A DNA stretch of 12,143 nucleotides. Origin: Chloroflexia bacterium (GTDB lineage: Bacteria; Chloroflexota; Chloroflexia; Thermomicrobiales; UBA6265). Location of the stretch: assembly GCA_013694885.1 (NCBI GenBank), contig JACDBO010000159.1, positions 1-12,143 on the forward strand, written 5' to 3'. Below are positions 1 to 6,876 of the stretch, one piece after another (position 1 is the first letter of the stretch; each line of letters opens with the position of its first letter). Below the pieces are notes generated by a model. That model did not search any database. It saw nothing but the letters and a program-made list of their open reading frames with translations, and was not told the origin of the DNA. The position numbers were made by a program, and so were the translations under genes.

Positions 1-504
1 TTCTATTCGACGGTCGTCACACAAGCGATGTACGCGGAATTCGAACAGCGGACGCACGCGACTATCGAGGATGGAACCCCGTTGACGCTCGATGTGCTGA
101 ACGAGCTGTGGGGTGAGCTGTTCGCTAAGTACACCCCCGATGTCGGCGTCAGCGACAGCGTCCGCATTCGCTGGAGCCGCATTCCTCACTTCTACCGCGC
201 GTTCTACGTTTTCCAGTACGCGACGGGGATGTCGGCGGCGATCACTATCGCCCGCGCCTTGCGCGATGAGGGGGAGCCGGCGCGCGAGCGCTACCTGACG
301 ATGCTCGGTGCCGGTGGTTCGGACTATCCAATGGAGATCCTCAAGCGCGCAGGCGTCGACCTCACGACACCGGACCCGGTTCGGATCGCCCTGGAGGAGT
401 TCGCGGCGACCATCACGGAGATGGAGCGACTCGCCGCCGACGGGGTGCTGGAAGCGTCGGTGAAGGCAGCCGCCGAGGCAGCGACGCCGGACCACGACGC
501 ATAA
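1..504 (+). CDS. pepF: Oligoendopeptidase F-like M3 metallopeptidase, C-terminal part (5' end outside window)
   Basis: The reading frame is open from base 1 and ends with TAA at 502-504, leaving 167 residues. The stretch reads like the last part of M3B oligoendopeptidases, cytoplasmic zinc peptidases that cut medium-length peptides. The segment around visible residues 62-73 (IPHFYRAFYVFQYATG) matches the conserved region where His and Tyr residues contact substrate in this family. The early Q-A-M-Y-A-E-F-E run and the final Y-P-M-E-I-L-K-R-A-G-V-D-L run are also typical. The HExxH zinc motif must lie upstream and cannot be checked, so activity is unproven. The last 20 or so residues are Ala/Glu-rich and uninformative. 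The internal ATG at 28 is not the start, because the similarity continues through the window edge. Confidence 0.88.
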   Translation, partial: FYSTVVTQAMYAEFEQRTHATIEDGTPLTLDVLNELWGELFAKYTPDVGVSDSVRIRWSRIPHFYRAFYVFQYATGMSAAITIARALRDEGEPARERYLTMLGAGGSDYPMEILKRAGVDLTTPDPVRIALEEFAATITEMERLAADGVLEASVKAAAEAATPDHDA

Positions 505-560
505 CGGCCGGTCGGAAACCGATGGACCGCGCGGCGCTCCGGGCGCTAGAATCGAGAGTG

Positions 561-566
561 AGGAGG
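561..566 (+). promoter_or_regulatory. Shine-Dalgarno site of the 71-aa gene
   Basis: AGGAGG lies eight bases before the ATG at 575. It decides for that ATG over the GTG at 566, which overlaps the site itself. Confidence 0.75.
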
Positions 567-574
567 TGGATGGC

Positions 575-790
575 ATGGCTCAGACAGTCGAACCACTCTT
601 GCCACCGGTGATCGAGTTGAGTCCCGAGGAGGGGTGGGCATTCTTCGACGACAAGGCGCGATCGCTCCTTGGTATCAGCGGAGAAGAATTCCTGAGGCGC
701 TGGAACGCCGGCGACTATGACGAAATCGCCGACGACGGGGAGCACGCCGACATCATGTACCTGGCGATGTTTCGCGCCATTGAACGGTAG
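575..790 (+). CDS. Small acidic conserved hypothetical protein (71 aa), antitoxin-like
   Basis: The product is 71 residues, soluble and acidic. Residues 15-57 hold a compact block: L-S-P-E-E-G-W-A-F-F-D followed by L-G-I-S-G-E-E-F-L-R-R-W-N-A-G-D-Y-D-E-I. I recall small proteins with this G-(I/M)-S-G-E-E-F-L-R-R-(W/Y)-x-A-G-(D/E)-(Y/F) pattern in Chloroflexota and Actinomycetota, where they look like the small partner of two-gene units; I cannot confirm this without a search. The start at 575 is supported by a strong Shine-Dalgarno. The next gene lies about 25 bases downstream in the same direction, so the two are probably co-transcribed. An antitoxin role is inferred from size, acidity and pairing, not from a named domain. 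It could equally be a small adaptor protein. Confidence 0.75.
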   Translation: MAQTVEPLLPPVIELSPEEGWAFFDDKARSLLGISGEEFLRRWNAGDYDEIADDGEHADIMYLAMFRAIER

Positions 791-815
791 AAGCCAGCCT
801 GAGGCACGTCGAGCG

Positions 816-1307
816 TTGCTAACGCCGCTTCAGCGTGCCGTATCATGCATCACTGATGCGGTCACAGTCAGAGGACCTGCTGGCGCCTCTGCCACCGATT
901 CTTTCGTATTTGAACAGCGATACGTTTCACGTCGCGGTCGCTATCGGTTGGAGTTATCCCTTCTTCACACATTCAATATTCAGGAGCGACTTCAACGTCC
1001 CGATCGTTGGACAGCGACCTCGGACGGTTGTTTCTACCAATTGCGAGAGCGAAATGGAAAAAAGATCATCGCCTTCCATTGGCATCCCGGACAGCGAGGC
1101 CAACCCGATTTCCCTCACCTCCACATGCGAAGCCGAGTCAGCTCCGTAGTGATTGACAGGAAGAACCATATACCGACCGGCCGCATCTCACTTGAGGCAG
1201 TTGTGCGCTTCGTGATTGTGGAGCTGGGCGTTGAACCACGGCGCGATGATTGGGCGCGGGTACTGGACGAAGGTGAGCAGCGCTTTACCGCCGCGTCTGG
1301 TTGGTAG
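816..1307 (+). CDS. Conserved hypothetical protein with FHWHP and PHLH motifs (163 aa), partner of the 71-aa gene
   Basis: The C-terminal two thirds look like a real protein. It contains F-H-W-H-P at residues 87-91, P-H-L-H at 100-103, then an H-I-P-T-G-R-I-S-L-E-A-V-V-R stretch and E-L-G-V-E-P-R-R-D-D-W near the end. The clustered His residues could form a metal or catalytic site, but I do not recognise a named family. The start is uncertain. After the previous stop, the only candidates in frame before the conserved part are TTG at 816 (GAGG at 801-804, 11 bases upstream) and TTG at 780, which overlaps the previous gene. The ATG at 717 would lie deep inside the previous gene. GC is about 53% over 841-1200 by hand count, well below the roughly 60-80% of rows within the aminotransferase, hinting at separate ancestry. 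A toxin role is possible but unproven. Confidence 0.68.
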   Translation: MLTPLQRAVSCITDAVTVRGPAGASATDSFVFEQRYVSRRGRYRLELSLLHTFNIQERLQRPDRWTATSDGCFYQLRERNGKKIIAFHWHPGQRGQPDFPHLHMRSRVSSVVIDRKNHIPTGRISLEAVVRFVIVELGVEPRRDDWARVLDEGEQRFTAASGW

Positions 1308-1309
1308 CT

Positions 1310-2530
1310 ATGGACGTTCGTTCTTCCCTTCGGGTTCGAGAGTTCGGCACGTCGGTCTTCACCGAGATGAGCCGGCTCGCGGTCGTGCATCAGGCGGTCA
1401 ACCTCGGGCAAGGCTTCCCCGACTTTCCGGGCCCGGACTTCGTCAAGGAGGCCGCCGTTCAGGCAATCGACGCCGACCTCAACCAGTACGCACCAAGCCA
1501 CGGGCTGCCGCGGCTCCGCCTTGCCGTGGCCGAGGACTGGGGCCAGCGGTACGCGCGAGCGATTGACGCTGACAGTGAAGTCACGGTCACGTCTGGGGCG
1601 ACGGAGGCGATCTTCGACGTCATGGCCGCTTTCGTCGAACCAGGCGACGACGTGATCGTCTTCGAGCCGTTCTACGACTCCTACCCGGCAAGTGTGCGGA
1701 TGGCGGGTGGCATGTTCCGCCCGGTCACGCTGCGGCCGCCGGACTGGCGATTCGATCCCGAAGAGCTGGCACGCGCGTTTTCGCCACGGACGAAGCTACT
1801 GCTGCTCAACACGCCGCACAATCCGACCGGCAAAGTTTTTAGCCGCGATGAGCAGACAATCATCGCCGAGCTCTGCCGCGAACACGACACGCTCATCGTG
1901 ACCGACGAGGTGTATGACCGGATTCTGTTCGACGGTGTCGAGCATGTGCCCACGGCGACACTGCCTGGCATGTGGGACCGGACGTTGACGATCAATTCGA
2001 CCGGCAAGACCTTCTCCATGACGGGGTGGAAGGTCGGCTATGTGGTAGGCCCAGCGGCGCTCCAAACTCCGCTCCGCGCGGTCCACCAATTCGTCACGTT
2101 CGCCACGGCCACCCCGTTTCAGGAGGCAATGGCGAGCGCCATGGAACTGGCCCGGACGAATGGCTACTACCAGGAGTTGCGCGACTCCTACCAGGCACGC
2201 CGCGACGCATTAGCGGAGGTGCTGACGGCCGTCGGCTGGGAACCACTGCCGGTCGCGGGCAGCTACTTCCTCACCGTGGACATCACGATGCTTCCCTTTG
2301 CCGACGACGTGGCGTTCTGCCGGTGGTTGACGACGGAGATCGGCGTCGCCGCGATCCCGACATCGGCGTTCTACACCACGGCGGAGCGGGCGCCCGGACA
2401 CGCGCGCTTCTGCTTCGCCAAGCGACCGGAGACGATTGCCGAGGCGCGGCTCCGGTTGGCGAATGTGCCAGCGGCGCTTCGACGGGTCAATGTCGCCGCG
2501 CACCGTCGCGAGCGGGGTCAGCCGATATAG
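1310..2530 (+). CDS. Class I/II PLP-dependent aminotransferase, kynurenine/methionine aminotransferase type
   Basis: The product is 406 residues, the normal length for fold-type I aminotransferases, and transfers amino groups between an amino acid and a 2-oxoacid in the cytoplasm. Visible landmarks are the N-terminal V-N-L-G-Q-G-F-P-D-F substrate loop, H170-N171-P172-T173-G174, T198-D199-E200-V201-Y202 (the Asp that pairs with the PLP pyridine nitrogen), and S-T-G-K-T-F-S-M-T-G-W-K with K233 as the Schiff-base lysine. R366 in H-A-R-F-C-F-A-K should bind the substrate carboxylate. The GKTFS-TGWKxG form and the GFPDF loop favour the kynurenine-oxoglutarate/methionine aminotransferase subgroup over aspartate aminotransferase. 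The preferred start is ATG 1310, two bases after the preceding stop. TTG 1301 would overlap that stop. No clear Shine-Dalgarno is seen, so translational coupling to the upstream gene is likely. The exact substrate cannot be read from sequence. Confidence 0.93.
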   Translation: MDVRSSLRVREFGTSVFTEMSRLAVVHQAVNLGQGFPDFPGPDFVKEAAVQAIDADLNQYAPSHGLPRLRLAVAEDWGQRYARAIDADSEVTVTSGATEAIFDVMAAFVEPGDDVIVFEPFYDSYPASVRMAGGMFRPVTLRPPDWRFDPEELARAFSPRTKLLLLNTPHNPTGKVFSRDEQTIIAELCREHDTLIVTDEVYDRILFDGVEHVPTATLPGMWDRTLTINSTGKTFSMTGWKVGYVVGPAALQTPLRAVHQFVTFATATPFQEAMASAMELARTNGYYQELRDSYQARRDALAEVLTAVGWEPLPVAGSYFLTVDITMLPFADDVAFCRWLTTEIGVAAIPTSAFYTTAERAPGHARFCFAKRPETIAEARLRLANVPAALRRVNVAAHRRERGQPI

Positions 2531-2865
2531 GCCATCAATACCTGGAACAGGATGAACTGAACCAGCACGGTGATCGCTCCCGCCGCCAAGCGCTGCCAGC
2601 GGCGCGGAAGGTCATTGATGTGGCTGGCGCCGATGACCACACCGACGAGCGCGACGAATCCGGTGACGACGAAAAACAAGAACTCCGGGAGTGGCGCCAC
2701 GGGCTCGCCGGGCATGCCGTCCCGCTGCCAGGATGAGACGACCCGGAGCATGGCACCGAGGCAGACACCGATCAGCACGTTTGCCTGAGCGATGCGTTCG
2801 ACCGTCCGCCATGTGCTCGGACGGGCCCCTTGCGGAGTCGGCTTGCGGACCACATATGGCCTCAC
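2518..2865 (-). CDS. Small integral membrane protein, function unknown (115 aa)
   Basis: The predicted product has a polar, basic N-terminus, then hydrophobic stretches near residues 28-42 (weak), 60-80 and 92-113, so two or three membrane helices are expected. I recognise no family. The start shown is GTG at 2865, with a G-rich segment (GGGCAGGGG) upstream. A second GTG twelve bases further in has GAGG about seven bases before it and is a fair alternative. The last 13 bases overlap the end of the convergent aminotransferase gene. The YfhO-type gene lies upstream on the same strand, about 235 bases away, so shared transcription is possible. Evidence for coding is the coherent membrane pattern and the normal position between two solid genes. 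Confidence 0.6.
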   Translation of the reverse strand: MRPYVVRKPTPQGARPSTWRTVERIAQANVLIGVCLGAMLRVVSSWQRDGMPGEPVAPLPEFLFFVVTGFVALVGVVIGASHINDLPRRWQRLAAGAITVLVQFILFQVLMAYIG

Positions 2866-2947
2866 TCACCTGGCCCCTGCCCAGGCGTTTGTCGACTCGT
2901 CGTTCGGTTTCATGGGCAGCGTAAGGGGACGCATTACCGCGCGCAAG

Positions 2948-2967
2948 GCGCCCACCTAGATGGGCGC
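2948..2967. repeat. Perfect 7-bp inverted repeat (possible terminator or spacer hairpin)
   Basis: GCGCCCA at 2948-2954 and TGGGCGC at 2961-2967 are exact reverse complements around a six-base loop. It lies downstream of the YfhO-type gene on the minus strand. No T-run follows on either strand, so an intrinsic terminator is only a weak suggestion. Confidence 0.3.
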
Positions 2968-2992
2968 GGCCGAGGCAGGATGGCGCGGCTTG

Positions 2993-3007
2993 CCGCAATG
3001 GTTGCGG
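2993..3007. repeat. Short perfect hairpin in the spacer after the YfhO-type gene
   Basis: CCGCAA and TTGCGG pair perfectly around the loop TGG. GCT at 2988-2990 and AGC at 3008-3010 can extend the stem across a two-base bulge. With the neighbouring hairpin at 2948-2967 it makes the 2866-3099 spacer structured, but no T-tract follows. Confidence 0.3.
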
Positions 3008-3099
3008 AGCGTTACCGCCGTCCGCATTCATGTCGAGACGCGGGATCGGTTTGATCCCCGTGCAGACCGCCAGCGGAACCGAAAGCGGGAGGCTCAATG

Positions 3100-5778
3100 T
3101 CACCAATCTGGCAATCGCTTGCGCGATGGATGCCGCCAAGGCGGGAGTCGACGGCCACGAGCGCCACGCGGCACGGGTGACGATGGCCAGCGCCACCGCC
3201 TGCCTACCCCGCTGGTTCTGAGCCAATGCTCGGCGGTGGCGCGGCCGCGTCGACCTTGAGTCTTGATGGTCTGCCAGTCGCCCAGGAGGGCTGGCCCGGC
3301 ACCGGCGGCGACGAGTGCGAGGCCGACCGCACCGAACGCGGCTATCGACGAGATGAAAAGGCCTGTTCGCAGCGATGAGGGATCGTAGCGAAGCTCGACA
3401 TCGTGTGCTCCAGCCGGCACCGCCACCCCACGAAACAAGTAGTTCGTCCGATACAGCTCGACTTCTTCGCCGTCGACATACGCCCGCCAGCCGGGGTCGT
3501 AGACCTCACTCAGCACCAGTAGGCCGGGCGCGTCAGTGAGCGTCGTCAGTCGGATCTCATCCGGCAAGTACGCGGTCACTTCTACTCGATCCATCGCGGG
3601 GTCTTGTGCTTGTTCCAGACGTGGACCTTGAATCTCAAGCAGTGCTCTGTCCATTGGATCAATCGTGCCGTCGGCCAACGTAGTGAGCGCTTCCTCCCGG
3701 GTCACACGGCGCGTGAGATGGACAATCCAGGCTCGGGGCATCGCCTCGGGATTAGCCAGGATGCGGACCTTATCGTCCGTATAAACCGTCGGTAACTCCT
3801 CGATCAATTTGACCAGTTCGGGCTCCTCCTCGAGGGGGGCCCTTGCTGGAACGATGATGTAGCGGACATTGAGGAGATCGAGCAGCGGAGACTCCATTCC
3901 GCCCGGCATGACGCCAGCCTCGTGGTAGTCCTGGGGCCGGCCGTTCAGGAGTTGGAGGTAGGCGTAGTAACGAGCGTCCTGGACGGGATCGTAGCCCTGG
4001 ATGTCCTGGAACCCCAGCGTCAATGATCTGTTCCCGATCAGGATCGCCTCGCCCTCCGGCTGCAGGACTTGTCGGTGATAGTCGCAACAGCCACCCTGTC
4101 CAATGCGGCCGAGCGCGGCATCAAAGCCGAAGAAGCGAAACGGCTCTCCCAATTGCTGATTCTCCAGAAATGCCGTCGCTTCGCTGGCGTTCCTCGCAGG
4201 AGTGGCGTGACGCTCCAGCAGCTCCGCCGCGTTCGCTGGCGCCCATCCCAAGCCTCCGCCCCACGTACGCACAGCCGGGTCCCAGACCATCAGGACGAGC
4301 AGGAGCACCGGCAGCACCTGTCCGACTCGCGCCCCAATTCTGGTCTGTCCCCAGAACACAGGGTGAGCGCCGAGCGCCGATGCCAGCAGGATCAGCACGG
4401 TGAACGCCGCCGCCAGGGAGGTTGCGTCGGAATAGCCCAACCGTTCGTTCCGCACCGTCGGGAGCAGAATCACCCAGGCCGCACCGATGATGGGCGGCAC
4501 TAAGAGCACCAGCCGCCACCGAGACCGACCGACTGCGTCGAGTGTCGCTCCCGCTGCGACGGCCGCTCCGAAGAAGGCCACCACCAGGATTCGGTTAGGA
4601 ACGTGGCTCTGTAGAAGCTCGAATCGTGGAAGCGCGTAGAAGATCGTGTGGAGCGGTGTTGGTGTCATCACCAACACGATGGGAATCGCAGTCAAGGCCA
4701 GGAAGTAGATGGCGGTCGACCGGCGCCGCGCCACCCACGGCGACGCCATCGCGAGGATCAGAATGGCCCCACCGAAGTAGTATTGCCCGCCACCCGATTC
4801 AGTCACGAGACGTGCGGCGAGGTCCAGCGGTTTGTAGCCGACATCCGCGGGGTCGGCTTTTCCTGTTCCGGAGTAGTCGCCCCCGGCCAGGGTCGAGCGC
4901 CCAAGTGCCTCCAGCCGAGGAAGCAGGCCGGCCGCCGCCAGTCCAAACGCGAGCGTCTGTACGACCGAACCGTGGAGTGCCAACGCTCGGAGCCTGGCGA
5001 GTATCGTGCGCGGACCGTGAGGCGGAATGATCAGCGTACGGAATGCCAAGTAACTGCCGAGGATCAGCAGACCGTAATACGTACCTTGGCCTAACCAGGC
5101 TCCCATGATCTGGCTGAGACCCAACCCCGCGAGGAGCCAGCCACCCGCTTGAGCCCGAAGAGCGCCCCGCACCGCCAACTCAGCGCCGAGCACCGTCACT
5201 GGAAACCACGCCTCGACCTCGGCGAAGACCACGCAGCAGGATGTGTGAGCCAGTACCGGACCTGAGGCATACACCGCGCCCGCAGCCAGCGCCGCTATCG
5301 GGCGGAAACCGAGCACGCGCCCTAACGCATAGGTGGCCAACGCGCTGAGGAGGACATGGATGATGACGAACGCCTTCATCGCGGACAGCGTAGGCAGCAG
5401 CGCGAACGCGAGCATTACCGGAAAGTACATCCAGCCGGACTCCGGGTTGCCGGCGAACGGAGCCCCGGAGAACTGGTGCGGATTCCAGGCAGGGATGTCC
5501 CCCGCTCGCAGACGTTCGCCGAGGTACGAGTAAGTCGGCATGAAGTAAGAAATCAAGTCGGTCTTGGCTAGATGTTTGGGGTCACCGAGGCGGTCCCAGG
5601 TTATCAAGGCGACGACGACGATGAGTGTCAGGATCGCCAGGCCATCGCCGAGCAGGCGCGCCGGGTTGAGACGATCGGTGCCGGCGACCGCACGGTGACC
5701 GGACGGCTCTTGCCTGAGGCGTGCGATCGCGGTTGGGGTCGCACGGGCGATCGCGGCCAACTTCGAGGGAACATTCAT
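3100..5778 (-). CDS. YfhO-type GT-C membrane protein, putative glycosyltransferase (892 aa)
   Basis: This large polytopic protein has a first helix at about 43-61, an external loop with T-D-L-I-S-Y-F-M-P-T-Y (D74) and I-P-A-W-N-P at 95-100, then many hydrophobic segments up to about residue 500. A long soluble region follows, then a last helix at about 805-832. The loop with Asp and the WNP motif, the P-N-R-I-L segment near 394-398, and the late P-G-W-R-A-Y-V-D-G-E plus V-A-V-P-A-G-A-H-D-V-E-L-R-Y motifs are typical of the YfhO family (Pfam Bacterial membrane protein YfhO). Characterised Firmicute members glycosylate lipoteichoic acid from lipid-linked sugars; the acceptor here is unknown. 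Start is ATG 5778 with a weak Shine-Dalgarno. Oddly, residues 841-892 form an Arg/Pro/Trp-rich tail with no family character, suggesting stop-codon loss or a late frameshift. Confidence 0.9.
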   Translation of the reverse strand: MNVPSKLAAIARATPTAIARLRQEPSGHRAVAGTDRLNPARLLGDGLAILTLIVVVALITWDRLGDPKHLAKTDLISYFMPTYSYLGERLRAGDIPAWNPHQFSGAPFAGNPESGWMYFPVMLAFALLPTLSAMKAFVIIHVLLSALATYALGRVLGFRPIAALAAGAVYASGPVLAHTSCCVVFAEVEAWFPVTVLGAELAVRGALRAQAGGWLLAGLGLSQIMGAWLGQGTYYGLLILGSYLAFRTLIIPPHGPRTILARLRALALHGSVVQTLAFGLAAAGLLPRLEALGRSTLAGGDYSGTGKADPADVGYKPLDLAARLVTESGGGQYYFGGAILILAMASPWVARRRSTAIYFLALTAIPIVLVMTPTPLHTIFYALPRFELLQSHVPNRILVVAFFGAAVAAGATLDAVGRSRWRLVLLVPPIIGAAWVILLPTVRNERLGYSDATSLAAAFTVLILLASALGAHPVFWGQTRIGARVGQVLPVLLLVLMVWDPAVRTWGGGLGWAPANAAELLERHATPARNASEATAFLENQQLGEPFRFFGFDAALGRIGQGGCCDYHRQVLQPEGEAILIGNRSLTLGFQDIQGYDPVQDARYYAYLQLLNGRPQDYHEAGVMPGGMESPLLDLLNVRYIIVPARAPLEEEPELVKLIEELPTVYTDDKVRILANPEAMPRAWIVHLTRRVTREEALTTLADGTIDPMDRALLEIQGPRLEQAQDPAMDRVEVTAYLPDEIRLTTLTDAPGLLVLSEVYDPGWRAYVDGEEVELYRTNYLFRGVAVPAGAHDVELRYDPSSLRTGLFISSIAAFGAVGLALVAAGAGPALLGDWQTIKTQGRRGRATAEHWLRTSGVGRRWRWPSSPVPRGARGRRLPPWRHPSRKRLPDW

Positions 5779-6145
5779 GAGTTACCAGCTCTGGTCAGCG
5801 GCCCGGCGCGTCGCTCGGGGCTGAAGTGCCGGGCCGACGGTCAATGGTGCGGCAAGGGGCGTCCCAGGTGAATTGTGCCGTGCCAAGGCGACCCGCGTTG
5901 CACTTGAGGCGCCGCTCCCAAGCGTGGCATGATAGAGGCAATGATACGCTCATGGGCAGCGGAATGGTAGCACACGGATTCCGCCTACTTTGCCTTGGGT
6001 TCGAGGTTCGACTGGTCAGTGCGATGGTCTTCCTGCTTCCCAATCTACGGGTTCGGTACTCTGCCAGGACCGAACTGGCACCGACCGGCGATATTGGGTT
6101 GTGAACGTCCAGTGACCGTCTCACAGGTCAGAGGAGCGACGGTCG
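5779..6145. other. Gene-free divergent spacer of 367 bases
   Basis: This spacer separates the leftward YfhO-type gene from rightward eda and should carry both promoters. Frames crossing it read as basic, low-complexity shadows with no family resemblance. A possible rightward promoter is TTGAGG at 5904-5909 and CATGAT at 5928-5933 with an 18-base spacer; its distance from eda (over 200 bases) makes it weak. The sequence CTGGTCAG occurs twice (5791-5798 and 6012-6019), and GGTCAG again at 6126-6131. I see no tRNA, rRNA or recognisable riboswitch fold. Confidence 0.5.
6114..6144 (+). promoter_or_regulatory. Inverted repeat enclosing the eda ribosome binding site
   Basis: GACCGT at 6114-6119 and ACGGTC at 6139-6144 are exact reverse complements, and the 19-base loop contains the Shine-Dalgarno GAGGAG (6131-6136). 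The right arm ends one base before the GTG start at 6146. A second, overlapping pair is TGACC at 6113-6117 with GGTCA at 6126-6130. The layout would suit an operator or a weak RNA hairpin affecting initiation. Six-base arms can occur by chance in GC-rich DNA. Confidence 0.35.
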
Positions 6146-6781
6146 GTGCGAGTTGAAGACCGGATCGAACGGGGCGGTGTCATCGCGATCGTCCGCCTCG
6201 ATGACTACACACGCGCCGTCGAGTTGGTCGGTGCTCTGGCAGACGGCGGTGTCGACGCGGTCGAGTTTACGTTTACTAACCGTGCCGCCGGGCGGGCTAT
6301 CGAGAGCGCCAAGGCGGCGCACGGTGATCGCGTGCTCATCGGGGCCGGCACCGTGCTCGACCCGGAGACGGCACGCTCGGCGCTGCTTCAGGGCGCGGAT
6401 TTCATCGTCACCCCCACCCTCAACCCGGCGACGATCCGGCTCTGCCGCCGCTACAGCGCGCCGACTGTGATCGGCGCCTTCTCGCCGACCGAGATCATCA
6501 CCGCCTGGGAGGAGGGCGCCTCTTTCGTCAAGGTGTTTCCCGCGGGGTCGGTCGGACCGCGCTATCTCAAGGATGTGCTCGGTCCGCTGCCCCACGTCAA
6601 ACTCGTGCCTACCGGTGGCGTCTCGCTCGCCAACGCCGGGGAGTTCATCCAGGCGGGCGCCGCCGCGGTCGCGGTCGGCGGCAACCTCGTTGATGGGGCA
6701 TCGGTCGCGGGTGAGCGTTGGGATCAGCTCAGTGCTCGGGCCGCCGAGTTCGTCGCGGCCGTGCGCGCGGCGCGGGCATGA
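6146..6781 (+). CDS. eda: 2-dehydro-3-deoxy-phosphogluconate (KDPG)/KDPGal aldolase
   Basis: The 211-residue product has the usual length and full pattern of the class I KDPG/KHG aldolase family, a TIM barrel that splits 2-keto-3-deoxy-6-phosphogluconate into pyruvate and glyceraldehyde 3-phosphate (Entner-Doudoroff and sugar-acid routes). R17 in A-I-V-R, E40 in V-E-F-T-F-T-N (catalytic Glu), G-A-G-T-V at 66-70, P90-T91, and K129 in F-V-K-V-F-P-A (Schiff-base lysine) are all visible, followed by P-T-G-G-V at 155-159. The start is GTG 6146, nine bases after GAGGAG. The E-F-T-F-T-N variant of the usual E-(V/I)-T-(L/M)-(R/T)-T leaves open whether the substrate is the gluconate or galactonate form. 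No kinase or dehydratase partner gene is in the window. Confidence 0.93.
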   Translation: MRVEDRIERGGVIAIVRLDDYTRAVELVGALADGGVDAVEFTFTNRAAGRAIESAKAAHGDRVLIGAGTVLDPETARSALLQGADFIVTPTLNPATIRLCRRYSAPTVIGAFSPTEIITAWEEGASFVKVFPAGSVGPRYLKDVLGPLPHVKLVPTGGVSLANAGEFIQAGAAAVAVGGNLVDGASVAGERWDQLSARAAEFVAAVRAARA

Positions 6782-6876
6782 ATGACGCGGTGACGTGTCG
6801 GGTGGCTCCGGCCCGTTCTGGGCGGAGGCGGGATTGGAGCATGCATTCGGAATGAATAGACGGACGAGCGAGATCG

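Noticed and set aside
505..574. Possible terminator hairpin after pepF
   Set aside because: Short arms (CGGTC/GACCG, TCGG/CCGA) pair, but the stem is weak and no T-run follows.
717..815. An upstream start at ATG 717 for the 163-aa protein
   Set aside because: It would add about 33 Arg/Thr/Cys-rich residues lying entirely within the 71-aa gene in another frame and without a Shine-Dalgarno; they read as a shadow.
835..1149. A 104-aa frame on the plus strand in the low-GC patch
   Set aside because: It overlaps the 163-aa protein in another frame, has no recognisable motif, and ends arbitrarily; the FHWHP/PHLH frame is the better supported one.
3030..3221. A 63-aa plus-strand frame in the spacer after the YfhO-type gene
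   Set aside because: Short, no clear ribosome site, overlaps the YfhO-type tail, and no recognisable domain.
2612..3226. A 204-aa minus-strand frame spanning the end of the YfhO-type gene and the spacer
   Set aside because: It overlaps two better genes in other frames and reads as an Ala/Arg-rich shadow with no family motif.
5779..6145. RNA gene in the 367-base spacer
   Set aside because: I looked for a tRNA cloverleaf and common riboswitch cores and saw none.
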